Assembly (NCBI RefSeq): GCF_019649055.1
Contig: NW_026570272.1
Location: forward strand, 496,001-560,000
Source: Paramacrobiotus metropolitanus
Taxonomy: Eukaryota; Tardigrada; Eutardigrada; Parachela; Macrobiotidae
DNA length: 64,000 nt
Direction: 5' to 3'
In this document: positions 51,035 to 61,482 of the stretch, one piece after another
Numbering within the stretch: the stretch's first letter is position 1
How the letters are laid out: the number at the start of each line of letters is the position of its first letter
The notes under the pieces: generated by a model
Told to the model about the DNA's origin: nothing
What the model saw: only the letters and a program-made list of their open reading frames with translations
Databases searched by the model: none
Program-made: the position numbers and the translations under genes

Positions 51035-51675
51035 TACGAGGACAAGCTACCTTGGCCCGATCAAAGGCATATGCGCGACCATAAACTGATCACTGTTTCC
51101 ATATGTGTGCAACACGTCTTACCACCCCGCGACGGCAACTGCAAGAAGCAGAACTTAAGCGCCAGTGAGCTTTCCAGTTCAAACAAGCGTTTTTTCACTT
51201 TCCTGTGCCATCCCCCCCTTTTTAAAGCTTGTGAAGTATGTAATATTCCAAAAATTCGAGAAAAAAGCAGACAGTTCTTTTTCTATAAAAAAAAACTACC
51301 TCTCTTGAACTAAGTTAGTCATAACTGCCTGGTTTTTTGTTCTTGCTTGGGACCGTTTATTCTATTTCTGCCTACGAGAAATTTCATCACCTATGATTTT
51401 CTTCTTTTACTATGAATGGCTCTGTTATTTATCTTCAGAATTTTTATTTTTCTTTTCATCTTTTAAAATAAGAAAGTTTCGAAAAAGAGTGCAGAAGCAG
51501 AAGTGTTTAGATTTTTGTGCTGAAAGCTGAGACTGCTGACCATTTTGCGCCGCCATCGCTGGGTGGCTAGCCGTATTGCACACCCAAGTGGCCCAGTGTT
51601 AACATGCTCGGGCAGGGTGATCGGTTCATGGTCGCGCATTTGCCTTTGATCGGGCCAAGGTAGCTCCTCCTCGTA
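51035..51675. mobile_element. Inverted-repeat element, about 640 bp
   Basis: About 59 bp at the left end (from TACGAGGACAAGCTACCTTG) is inverted at the right end with some seven mismatches. The core phrase CCTTGGCCCGATCAAAGGCA is shared by both. No coding frame. It sits exactly where the kelch relic ends. Confidence 0.75.
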
Positions 51676-52374
51676 GTGTTATTTTACTTAGCAAAAAGTA
51701 AATAGTAAACCTATTTAGTAGGCCGTTTTTCTTGTTTTAGTTATTACCTTACTTAGTAAGCCGTTTTTGTGTTTTACTCATTAAGTAAAAAGGAAAAAGC
51801 CGCAAAACGGAAAACTAAATAGTAGTAAAGTAAAAGTAAGAGTAGCCGCGTCGAGAAAGTAAATATGAAGTAAAACTCTGCAAAAGTAAGAGGTGCAGAC
51901 CGGGAAATGCTTGATTAGTAAGTTAATTCGTTTACGATTTGCCCGCAACAAATGTAACGCGGCCGGCAGTACGAAAACTCTGTTGAACCTTGTCAAAGAC
52001 TTATTCTTTGCACTACATATTATGTCCTGTAGGGTTAAATTTCCTCTGCAACACAGGTGCTAGCGACCGCTGGATGCGCGAGTTACGTGGCTGCCTTTAG
52101 TACGTCAATTGCAATGAAATACAGTATCGCTATCGTGCTACCAGTATATTACATTTCAATTTTTCAACCAATTAAATTTTCCGCGAAGCAAGCTGTTTCA
52201 ATGAAGCAAATGCATACTTTAATATTTAATCAATACCAAAATTAGTGGTAGTTTAAATAATGGTTTTTGTATTAACCGCTCTGTGAAAATGATCGAAGGC
52301 TGCATTTCAAAGAAATTGCTTGGCATATCCAAGAACAGACGTATTTTTGTATCATCAACTAGCTGAAATGATTA
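51676..52374. other. Intergenic, AT-rich with imperfect inverted repeats
   Basis: Words such as CTTACTTAGTAAGCCGTTTT and AAAACGGAAAACTAAATAG recur in both orientations at 51690-51860. No gene is seen. Confidence 0.5.
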
Positions 52375-54647
52375 TTATTCCTCCCCAAGGATTATTTTCC
52401 GCAGTAGCTGCTGATCTTGTGCCGATAGTGCGACGGTAGACCAGGGTTCCTCTCGGGCAGTATCGTAAACTTCAATTTCCAGTGCATGTTCGTTTGCGTC
52501 ATTTCGGCCTCCGCATACGTATATTCTGTCGTTGAAAAATCCAGTCAAGTGCCGGCATCTCGGTTTTCGAAGATGATGAATACTCTCCCATTCCGCTGTT
52601 CTGATGTTCAAGCGAATGCAGGTCGTTGTAGCAATCCACAAATATGAAGACGGTTTTTCTCTGACCTTGCCACCCAGAATGTACACGTAACCGTTGACGA
52701 CTGCCATACTAAACCGACTGCGCGCTTGCGGGAGATCTCGTAAATGAGTCCATTCGCCAGATAGGGAATCGTACAGTGCCAGCCCGGTGGAGAGATCGTC
52801 CAAAAAATAGTTGTAAGCATATAGCAGTTTCTGCTCAAACTCAGCAACCGCCGATATGTGTATGTTTAACCTACGACGAAAGACCGAACTCGTGTTACAT
52901 AGCACATTTGAAGTGCGACATTTGTTGCTCCTAATTTTTCTAGCTGTATTACAAGCAAGGCCGGCTCCGCGTTATTTTCGAAGCTAAAGGGGAGCCCGAA
53001 TATGGAATTCGTCGAAATACCAAACAAGTCGCTATTTCGTGCGACTATAATACGTACCCGTTACATTACCCGTTACACGGGTAATGTAACGGGTAATGTA
53101 ACGGGCTTACCCGTTACACTATGCTTACCCGTTACACTGGAACAGCCGCATAACCTTAGCATTGGCATTGCATACGTCCTCTTGCACGAAATCATATTCA
53201 CGGGTCACATGGCCATGATCATAGCGAAAATAACTGCATACTTCCTCTTGCACAAAATCATATTCACGGGCCTCACGGCCATGATCAAAGCGAAAATAAC
53301 AAATCATGTCATTGACCACCACCGGAAAATGACAGTCAGAGGTAACTGGATCATAATGATGAGGCGTGAAGGATTTCTTCCAATCATTCGTGTTCATATT
53401 CCAGACATACAGTTTCGTTCTACTATCGTTTGTGATGGTTTGGAATACAATCTCTCTTTTCGGGATGCTAAGCTGAAAGGATCTTATTTGTATTTCCAAG
53501 TCTCCAGGTGTACGCAGTTCGTGAGCATGGATTTTATTTGTTGCTGGGTCGAAATTTAAAACCTGGATACAGCCGAGAGCTGCGTTGCTAGCAAACACCG
53601 TGACGGTCACCACCGGTAATTCATGCAGCATTTCTATGGCAGATATTCTGCTTGTTGGGTCCTGCTGCAAGCAAAGCCGTGCACAAGCCGCTAAACGTAC
53701 CGGTATGTCCTCCCTGATAAATGGTACGTAGCCGTCGATTATTTTCGAGGCGAATTTGGCCGGGGTAATACTGCAAAGGTTGTCAGTTTCTCCATCTTTT
53801 ACATGCAGCTGTGCAGCTTCTTTGCCTACATGGCATTCGGCCATCTCCAGTATTACGCAACCCAAGCTCCATATATCGGTTTTTCGGCCGGGAGTTTCAT
53901 CGCTTGATGTACAAAACTTTCTTAGCATTTCGGGTGACATGTAGCGTACGGTTCCCCGCAGTTGTGATATATCCCCGGAGCAAGTAACGGCTTCTTGCAT
54001 TTGAACTAAATCGTCCAAGTCACCGATTAGCAACATCCTGCTTCCGTTTGGCAGGCGTTTCACTAGGACGTTTCCAGGCTTCAGATCCCCATGTATGATT
54101 CCCTGCGCATGCAAGAAATGCAGTCCAACTGTGATGTCGCGACAGTAACGTTCAACGACTTGGTAGCTGCTAAAGAGAGTTGTGTCCTTCTTTGCTTCTT
54201 TGAGGAAAAATGATAAATCACCTGCAACATACTGTCTTGCCTCGACATGTGAGTGACTGCATATATGTCAAGAAAATTACGTAACTCACTGCTACAAAGC
54301 TCCATCAGTATCTGTAATGTCACTCCGTTAGAAGATCTCGTTATGCAAACTTGATGATGCGGTACTAGGTTTTCGTGCACTAAATTCGGGAGTTTCCGTA
54401 ACCTGGCAAGCCTTTCCGCCCAGGTTGTCGGATTAACAATAATTTCGGACTGAGCTTCAAGATGAACAACTTTAGCGGCAACAACATCCTCTCCCGCATA
54501 ATTGCCACGTTCCGTAATTGTAGCTTTATAAACTGCGCCAAATGCTCCTTTTGCAATGAAATCAGTAGTTGAATAATTATACCGGCAATTTCTCCCTACG
54601 ATTTCAGCGTCGCGGTTGTCGGGCGCCTTGTACCAAATATTTCCCAT
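52375..54647 (-). CDS. Protein kinase-kelch repeat fusion protein
   Basis: Minus-strand exons: 54290-54647, 53129-54221 and 52375-52870. Donors GTGAGT and GTAAGC and acceptors TGTTGCAG and CGTCGTAG have matching phases. The total is 1,947 bp, or 648 residues. The kinase spans about 25-330, with glycine loop IAKGAFGAVYKA, lysine VVAAKVV, the catalytic loop HGDLKPGNVL (HRD changed to HGD), IGDLDDL in place of DFG, activation segment GTVRYMSPEML and DIWSLGCVILEM. The catalytic Asp, Asn and metal Asp seem present, so activity is possible. A linker with a 22-residue tandem duplication follows, then kelch blades from about 485 (YDSLSGEW, NGYVYILGG, NDRIYVCGG, VYDTAREEPW). It is probably cytoplasmic (no signal or membrane span), with kelch blades as a protein-binding propeller. 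Confidence 0.8.
53053..53128. repeat. Palindromic CCCGTTACATTA repeats in an intron
   Basis: Short words ACCCGTTACATT and GTAACGGGTAAT alternate in both orientations and can pair into long hairpins. They begin with the second-intron donor itself (CGG/GTAAGC), and the donor-like phrase AACGGGTAAGC is repeated 18 bp on. Confidence 0.75.
53167..53298 (-). repeat. 66-bp in-frame tandem duplication in the kinase-kelch gene
   Basis: Two copies encode YFRFDHGREAREYDFVQEEV and YFRYDHGHVTREYDFVQEDV in the linker after the kinase. The paralogue at 56388-57942 has one diverged unit (YYFRDIDLKHGHEL), so the duplication is recent. Confidence 0.8.
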
Positions 54648-56387
54648 TATTGTTGCAACATAACAAACCAAAAAGCGAATTATCTGCATAAGATTAATTT
54701 ACAGAAAATTTATTCTACATATCTGTGCCCAGCAAAAGCGAAAAAGGCTACAACAGCACAGATATTTCTTTCATGTTGTTAAATAATTTCAGTCACTGCT
54801 TTAAATGCGGTCTTAGAGTGTGTACTAATTACTACTTTGTAGTATTTTACGATTAGATATCATAATCGGTTAATCCGAGCTTTTATACACTGTACAAACA
54901 GCATTCTAAAAGTACTAAAACCTCTTTATCACATCACACCCTACAAACACATATATTACTGTCTAGTTTGTAAATACGCTCTTATCCGAAGCAGAAAGCC
55001 GTACAGTAGTGAGTAAACTTGAATAGGTAGGGCGCTTCGGCTACGGATTCTAACTCGGAACTCCAAATTAAAGTACACTGCAACAAAATTATCCTCGACC
55101 AGACAATATTAATCTCTATAAATATAAAATAAAGCACTGTCAAGATTTCTGACATGGTGCAATTTTATGGTAAGCGCTTTGTTATTCGCGTCAGCTTTAA
55201 ATTCTCCACCTGAATGTTTTTCGCTATTGTTATGCGGATTAACGCCAAATTAAAATTTTTACCGTTTTACGACATAACTAGGCAGGATAGTGTGTGCGTA
55301 CAAATCGGCAAATATTTAGACAGCTTTCAAGAATATTTTATGGTTTCTCCAGCCTACGGACAGTTCGTGAAGACATTATTTTCTAAGCTGGAGCGAGCGC
55401 ATAAGACTAGCAGCAAGGTTAATATTGAGCTCCATTGATAAAAATCAGTTATTAACTGAAAAAAGCCGAAAGGGAGGGCTTTGCTGACTTATTCTTAAAA
55501 ATCTCATGGAATTACATTTTTTCCATCATTTATTGTTTGTCAGAACTTTTTGCCTTTCCCAGGATGCCAATAACGCTGCTAGTACTAGAGGCTGCTAGTG
55601 CAAGCTTACCACGTAATTTCCATCGCATCGACACAGCTACAACAAATTCACGGATTACGACAAAATCCATGCAAATGCGCCCCACGCAACCTTAGTTACG
55701 CTTTGCATGCATTTGGCATGGCTGATGCATGCCAATTATCGATCTAAAATTGTAAATTATCGATATAAATTATGAATTACTTGTCTTTAATCCTTTATAA
55801 TTATTCTGAATCTTCTGAGGAGCAAATTCCACATTGTTGTAGACGTGCCTCTGTAGTGTAGTGGCATTCGCTCATTGCGCAATTTCACACTGAATATATG
55901 TTATTTGTACCTTTATGATAGAAATTTATGTACAGAAATTTATGATAGAAATGTCTGTATATGTACAGACTGTACTAAGGATTTGTCAACAACCGGTTAT
56001 TTTAACTACTGATTTTTAGCAACGGGTTCTATTTCTATTTCTCTTCGTTCTCTTTCTCCGCTCCCTCATAATTCAATTGCACAACTTTTCATGAGTTCAC
56101 TGAACCGTTTTTCACATACGCGTCGTGCACTGATTGTGTTCTAGAAGAGCATTCTCAGCAATTAAAATCTAATATATGCATTCAAATGGACACTTTGTTT
56201 TCTGTGTACATTGCAAGAATTTTATGTGGTGGGTGCCTTTTACTAGGGCTTTTAGCAAAATCAAAACAGCCATCTAGCATACAGTAGCGTGTCTACTGAG
56301 GAAACCATCGAAGTACTGAGCAGAATTTTCCTGAAGTTCCAAAAAATGCTATGTATATTTGCTAGGTAATTCAGTTGAACTGGCTGG
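54648..56387. other. Intergenic; no gene seen
   Basis: Holds the promoter of the kinase-kelch gene and the 3' side of its paralogue. A plus-strand frame of 74 codons at 55214 has no recognisable feature. Confidence 0.5.
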
Positions 56388-57942
56388 CTATTTCATTCCG
56401 ATGGACACTCCAAATTGTGTCATGTTCCGCAGTAATTTCTGGTCTTGTGCCGATAATACGACAGTCGTCCAGGCTTCCGCTCGAACACTATCGTAAACTT
56501 CTAGGGAAAGTGCGTGATTACGATTACCGGCGTCATTTCTGCCGCCGCATACGTATATCCTGTCGTTCACAACACGAGCGGAATGTCCGTATCTTGGTTG
56601 TTGAAATAAATGTATATTCTCCCAGGTGGCAGTCTTGACGTTCAAGCGGATACAGCCGGCTGTAGCGTCCCACGACCATGGGGACGAGCCTTCTTTAATC
56701 GTGCCACCCAAGATGTACACGTAGCCGTTCACAACAGCCATACTAAGCTGGCAGCGTTGTGGGAGATGTGATAAAAACGTCCATTCGTCGGACAGAGGAT
56801 CGTACAGCTCCAGCCCGGTCAGACATTTATTTGTTGTGAGCGTATAATATTTTCTGCCCAAACTCAGCTACTGCCGAAACGTTAAACCTGCAGAGGGACA
56901 CTGAATAAGTTTCACGTATCGGAAATATTTTGTGTATGCACTCGCTGTCGACCGCGCAACGTAAGCATAAAACGTTATACGGTACAATCAACTATTATAT
57001 AAATGCTTCGTACCTCGTATATCACGGACCAGTGATACCACTTACCATTGAACAACGGGCTTGCGCATAAGCTTGACGCTGCCGTTGCGCATATTTTTTG
57101 CCACAAGTTCATGGCCATGTTTAAGGTCGATATCCCGAAAATAATAGATCATGTCGTCGATTACTACGGGAATGCGGAAGCGTGAAGGAGCCCCTTTGAT
57201 ATCGTTATTTAACCGCATCGAACGCCACCTTCCCCGAGATAGATCGCATAGAAAAAATTCGTTTTTCCTGTCGCTAGTGATAGTTCGGGATATCAGTTCC
57301 CTTTTCGGAATGCTTAGCTGAAAGTCGCATAACCTCAGTGGCAAATCCCGTGGTACTCCGAGTTCACGAGCTTGCATTTGGCTTGTTACTGGGTCAAAAC
57401 TTAACATGCGGATATTGCCGATTAAGGTGTTGCTTGCAAATATATCGAGGCTAGAAACTGCAAACTCTTGCAGCAGACCTTTGGCAGATATCCGCTTTTT
57501 GGGATTTTGCTTCAAGCACAAGCGGGCATACGCCGCCAAACGTGCTGGTATGTCCGAACTGATGAAGGGTACATAGTTATATATTATTAACGAGGCAAAA
57601 TACACTTCAGTAGCAATACTTCTAACGTTAAGGATTTTTCCATCTTTTTCGTATAGTTGCCCAGCCTTTTTGTACACATAATATTCGGCTATCTCTAGTA
57701 TGATGCATCCCAAACTCCACATATCGGTTTTTCTTCCTGGAAATTCAGCGTGGAAGTGACAGAACTTTCTCAACATCTCCGGTGACATGTAGCGTACAGT
57801 TCCACGAAGTTGGGATATATCACCGGAGCGGGTGACGCTTTCCTGCATTTGCACTAAATCATCCAAGTCACCGGTTAGCAATCTTTTCCTCCCATTTGGC
57901 AGGCATCTTACTAGAACATTGCCGGGTTTTAAATCGCCATGG
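56388..57942 (-). pseudogene. Truncated kinase-kelch paralogue
   Basis: Same orientation and structure as the gene at 52375-54647. The kinase exon ends at 57046 (GTAAGT donor) and the kelch exon begins at 56887 (CTGCAG acceptor), with matching phase. The kinase begins only at HGDLKPGNVL. All upstream sequence, including the glycine loop and ATP lysine, is replaced by an inverted-repeat element starting at 57943. In the kelch exon a one-base shift between AEFGQKILYAHNK and LTGLELYDP breaks the frame. The rest (YMSPEMLRKF, DMWSLGCIILEI, NGYVYILGG, NDRIYVCGG) is well kept, so inactivation is recent. Confidence 0.8.
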
Positions 57943-58232
57943 AACTCTTTCCCATCGCTTTAGTAAATTGTATCACTTTTCCTGCTGCATCTTACCCGTG
58001 TGCAGGCGCTCACGTGATACTTGATTTCAGCCATTTCACGTCGGTTTGCAGCTATAGTTGATTGTGAAAACTGATAAAGAATACAGAGAAGAGCACGGCA
58101 GGCGAGATTTTATCGCCGGCTCAGTAAGCGCTGATTACAATGGATACGATATCAGTATCACGTGAGCGCCTGCACACGGGTAAGATGCAGCAGGGAAAGT
58201 GATAAAATTTGCTAAAGCGATGGGAAAGAGTT
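57943..58232. mobile_element. Inverted-repeat element (MITE-like) at the kinase break
   Basis: 78-bp terminal inverted repeats, 57943-58020 and 58155-58232, with about three mismatches, start AACTCTTTCCCATCGCTTTA. The 134-bp core has no coding frame. The left end adjoins the His codon of the kinase HGD motif. Confidence 0.85.
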
Positions 58233-58314
58233 GTCGCTTGCCTCGTACTTACTGTTGCCAACAACTGTATACTTCTGTTTTCACTTTTCAGCGTAGAAGA
58301 CCATTTCTACATAA

Positions 58315-58484
58315 TGGACTGAGTGCGAAAACAAGCTGCCGGGCCGTGCTAAAATGAAGCTGCCTGGCGAAAATGTTTCGATTGGTCGGTTTATTTAATT
58401 TTCAAAAAAACCGACCAATCGGAGAATTTTCGCCAGGCATCTTCAATTCGGCACGGCCGGCAGCTTCTCATCGCACGCAGTCCA
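58315..58484. mobile_element. Hairpin element, about 170 bp
   Basis: One long imperfect palindrome: TGGACTG...AAGCTGCCGGGCCGTGC on the left pairs with GCACGGCCGGCAGCTT...CAGTCCA on the right, and CGATTGGTCGGTTT pairs with AAACCGACCAATCG near the loop. The arms are about 75 bp. It is a foldback MITE. Confidence 0.8.
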
Positions 58485-60275
58485 ATGATACCCAGCCGAA
58501 AGCTCAAAGGCAGTCGTCCCGCTCCTACAGTGATCTGGCTTTTCGGTCGTTGCACTCACTGTTCGCAGTAACAGAGAGTGTAGAGCATTTGCGATTAGAT
58601 AGTCCAATCAGGTAGAACAAACATTATAATTATTGTACGAAGAATAATCCAGAAGTTAAGGCTTGTTTATCTCACATAACCGCATGTTTGTTATTCTTCA
58701 GGTATTAGCTGTAAAGTCTACAGGTATTTGAAGTACCAGATTAGAAAATCGTTTGCTCTTGGAATGCAAATTGTAAACGAAATAACAATAATTGAATTAA
58801 TTTGATTCGTAAAAGCAAAGGATTAGCAGCTACCATGGGAATAGGGTGCGGCCAAACAAATTTAAGGTAGAAGACACTACACTGTAGTCTGTAGCCAATG
58901 CGCTGTAATATGCTACTTTAGGAGACTAATGTGCGGTCGATAAGTATTTTCTTTTTAGTGTGCATGTGAAACGAGGTTAAAACAAAAATTTCTGATTGTT
59001 TTAATAGAAAAATATCGGTACGTAACACGAACAGACAGTTTCCACTATATATAGCAGTAGTAATGCGATACTACATAAGTAGATATGACTCATCAAATAT
59101 TAAAAATGGCGTCGGTTACGTCAAAAACTGGAGTTGGGAACTGGACTTTCTAGTTACAATTCCCGGTTGGACTTTATGACTACAGCTCCCAACTGTAGCA
59201 TATGATTCAGCACAACTGCAGCATATGATTACTGCATATGTATACTGTATAGAAGTGCACTACCTAATTTACACACTTCCTGATATTCACACACAAGTTG
59301 TTTACATTCTTTTACCGCGTGGAGCGGCACTAGCATATTAACGCAACTGGCTCGCCAGCGATGGTGCTGCATACTATGCGCGTCTCTTAATTATTGAAAA
59401 CACTTGTAGTAATGCTGTGCACTTGTAATATACATAATTATTTGCCAACTTACCGAGTAGTTTAATTGCTTATCTGGATTGTGCACGACTTGGATATAAC
59501 TGCGAAACTCGACATGTGCCCAGTGTACTGTATGGATACTACTGTACACTGCACAGTTATATTGGTTCACTTTCACTGTTTGGTTCAACAAGTTGTTTAC
59601 ATTTTTTTACACTATGGAGGAGCACTTTAACGCATCAGGCTCGTCAAAGCCTTTCAACGTACAGTAAGTTAAAAATAATTGCTTTTTAGTGGATATTACT
59701 AGTTCCTCTATTCTCAGCTTATTTATACATAAATAATCATAAAAACTAACAGGTACGATGGAATATTATTTTCTTTATCACTGTACATTATGACTGTAGT
59801 GTGTAATCAATTTTGACAGTTATTTGCAGTCTTATGGTCTATTGCGTGCATGCTTATGCGTACGTACAGATCAACTGGAAAAAGTCCGCCAGGGTCGCCG
59901 CAAATTTTTTTCCACTGGAGCTAAAGGTGCATTTCTATTAACGATTACTCCGCTAATTGCAGAATTTATGAATTTCTTGTACACGAAGTAATTGAAGCTA
60001 AGGTTTTTAGTTCATACTGTGTTGGAACACATGGTATATTTTTTATGTGTACATAGTTTCGGGGATGCTACAAGCAACGAGGGCTCGAGTAGAAAAAGTT
60101 GGCCTGAACTTCTCAAAGATTTTTTCCACCTTGTCAACGGTATGGCGTAATTTGCTGATTTCGCAGTTTTTATATTACAGAAATTATTATTATATGCTTG
60201 TATGTTAGATCAATGCTTTTATAACAAAAAATACATTTCGTAATGAACCCTAGGTATCATAATTAATGATCAATG
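58485..60275. other. Intergenic or left part of the Polinton; no gene seen
   Basis: AT-rich, without a supported gene. A phrase beginning AGTTGTTTACATTCTTTTA (59296) recurs about 295 bp on (59590) with the following CTAGCA/ACGCA...GGCTCG context. This may be a direct repeat of the element's end region, but I could not locate the terminal inverted repeat. Confidence 0.4.
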
Positions 60276-60330
60276 TACTGTACAGTATTGCACTGTATAT
60301 ACTGTACAGTGCAATACTGTACAGTATTGC
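60276..60330. repeat. Nested perfect palindromes
   Basis: The 22-bp arms TACTGTACAGTATTGCACTG(TA), 60276-60297, and their exact inverse, 60305-60326, enclose a 7-base loop. A second perfect 20-bp palindrome, GCAATACTGTACAGTATTGC, covers 60311-60330. They lie about 145 bp past the stop of the TBP-like gene. Confidence 0.85.
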
Positions 60331-60472
60331 ACTGTATATGTAGTGTGTACCATGTACTTTTAAGGCTAAACGTTCTTTACATTTCTTAATAAATTAAGCA
60401 CTGCTGCTTTTTAATGCCAGGTAATAGAAATATGCAACGATAGCTTTTTTGTAATTTTATTTATTTCTGCAT

Positions 60473-61000
60473 TTAGTTTCCTAATAACAAGCGCAATTCG
60501 TTTTCAGCAGTTTGAAGAGTATTAGCATCCTTTGCATTTAATAAATTAATTTTTCCAGAATGGAAAATCATCGCCGTACAACCTTGAAGCCGGACTCGCA
60601 TGGCCGGAAATATTTCAGGTTCAAACATGGCATCAGCTTTTGCTCTTATTGGGTTGTACAATTTCTCTAAACTAAGAAATTTCCCAAAATTAAAAGTGGC
60701 GACAATGTTAACAATTCGTGGATTCTTTAACGATGCTTTTTGATAGCCATATTTTTGCAGTTTCCGGTAATAGTGATCCAATAACGCGAGAGCATCACTG
60801 ATGGACTTTGCACCATTAACTGTGATCTTGCCGTTGCGGTACACTTGGCAGTGCGATTTGTAAGGACGAACGGAACGGAGAAGAAGCCCGGAAAATTTAT
60901 GCGGTGCATAATGAGAAAGCGGAGCGCGTTCGGATAAGCTGGGTAAGTCAATTGCGCAGCCAAGGTCAGCAGTTGCAACAACGTTAGTTATTTTCGCCAT
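60473..61000 (-). CDS. TATA-binding-protein-like protein of the Polinton
   Basis: A gene of 175 codons from ATG at 60998-61000. It is the length of a bare TBP core and has the same two-repeat plan. Repeat 1 (about 3-85): ITNVVATADLGCAIDLPSL, HKFSGLLLRSVRPYKSH, YRNGKITVNGAKS. Repeat 2 (about 92-175): RIVNIVATFNFGKFLSLE, FEPEIFPAMRVR, MIFHSGKINLLNAKD. Compared with eukaryotic TBP, phenylalanines stand at three of the four DNA-kinking positions (HKF, EIF, MIF) and tyrosine at the fourth (VYRNGK). The protein would bind promoter DNA in the nucleus. Its ATG overlaps the end of the upstream gene by 17 bp, so the two probably share a transcript. It is too divergent to be a recent copy of a host TBP. 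Confidence 0.85.
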   Translation of the reverse strand: MAKITNVVATADLGCAIDLPSLSERAPLSHYAPHKFSGLLLRSVRPYKSHCQVYRNGKITVNGAKSISDALALLDHYYRKLQKYGYQKASLKNPRIVNIVATFNFGKFLSLEKLYNPIRAKADAMFEPEIFPAMRVRLQGCTAMIFHSGKINLLNAKDANTLQTAENELRLLLGN

Positions 61001-61442
61001 TCAGCCAATTTGCAAATGTCTCCGCTTTTGAAAGCGTTGTTTTTAGTAATGAAGTTATCTCCTTAAACTTCGGGCACCCAATGTCTTCAAGATTAAACAC
61101 TTCAGGCAGATAATTTTCCAAAATCTTTTGCTTTTCCAATCCTTTGGCAAAAAACGTCAAACGCGCAGGTCGTTCACCAATAAGCTCCAGCATATCCTGA
61201 ATGGCACTAGCGATGTCTAAGTATAAATAATCTCCACGATTATGCCAGACAAGTCCGTGCGAGTGACGCGATTGGCTACGAAATTCAACGCGGTAATGAT
61301 TAAAGTGGGATGGAATGGTGAATGTGTAGCACCTGCTAACACCAGTTGGGCAATCACAAAATGCCAGCTGTTTTATAAGCCGTTGGGAGCCAGCGATAAA
61401 CCAATCAATATCCAAGACAACCCTCCGCTTTGAAGTCTCCAT
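60984..61442 (-). CDS. Conserved Polinton-associated protein, possible nuclease fold
   Basis: A 152-codon gene from ATG at 61440-61442. It opens with a beta strand and acidic pair (VVLDIDWF). Then come an aromatic segment with His (HSHGLVWHNRGDYLYLDIA), a strand plus KG motif (RLTFFAKGLEKQKILENYL), and FNLEDIGCPKFKE. This order (xDI-x-F, H/N-x-W, KGxEK, NLEDxGCP) matches a family I know as uncharacterised short proteins common in invertebrate genomes. It recalls an RNase H-like fold, but the full set of catalytic acids is not evident, so activity is unproven. It is transcribed divergently from the ATPase with only 40 bp between the ATGs. Confidence 0.7.
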   Translation of the reverse strand: METSKRRVVLDIDWFIAGSQRLIKQLAFCDCPTGVSRCYTFTIPSHFNHYRVEFRSQSRHSHGLVWHNRGDYLYLDIASAIQDMLELIGERPARLTFFAKGLEKQKILENYLPEVFNLEDIGCPKFKEITSLLKTTLSKAETFANWLNGENN

Positions 61443-61482
61443 TCTGTTATCGGTACGCTAGCAATAGCTCCGCCCTTTGGAA
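61443..61482. promoter_or_regulatory. 40-bp divergent intergenic region
   Basis: The whole space between two opposite start codons. Both genes need promoter and leader sequence, so these must lie here or inside the opposite gene. I see no TATA box on either strand. Confidence 0.35.

Noticed and set aside
53002-53559. Plus-strand ORF of 185 codons
   Set aside because: It is antisense to the kinase-kelch linker; its repeats reflect the 66-bp duplication and the intron palindromes.
54081-54300. Apparent frameshift in the kinase N-lobe
   Set aside because: A 69-bp intron with GTGAGT and TGTTGCAG ends (54222-54289) restores the frame, so the gene is not broken there.
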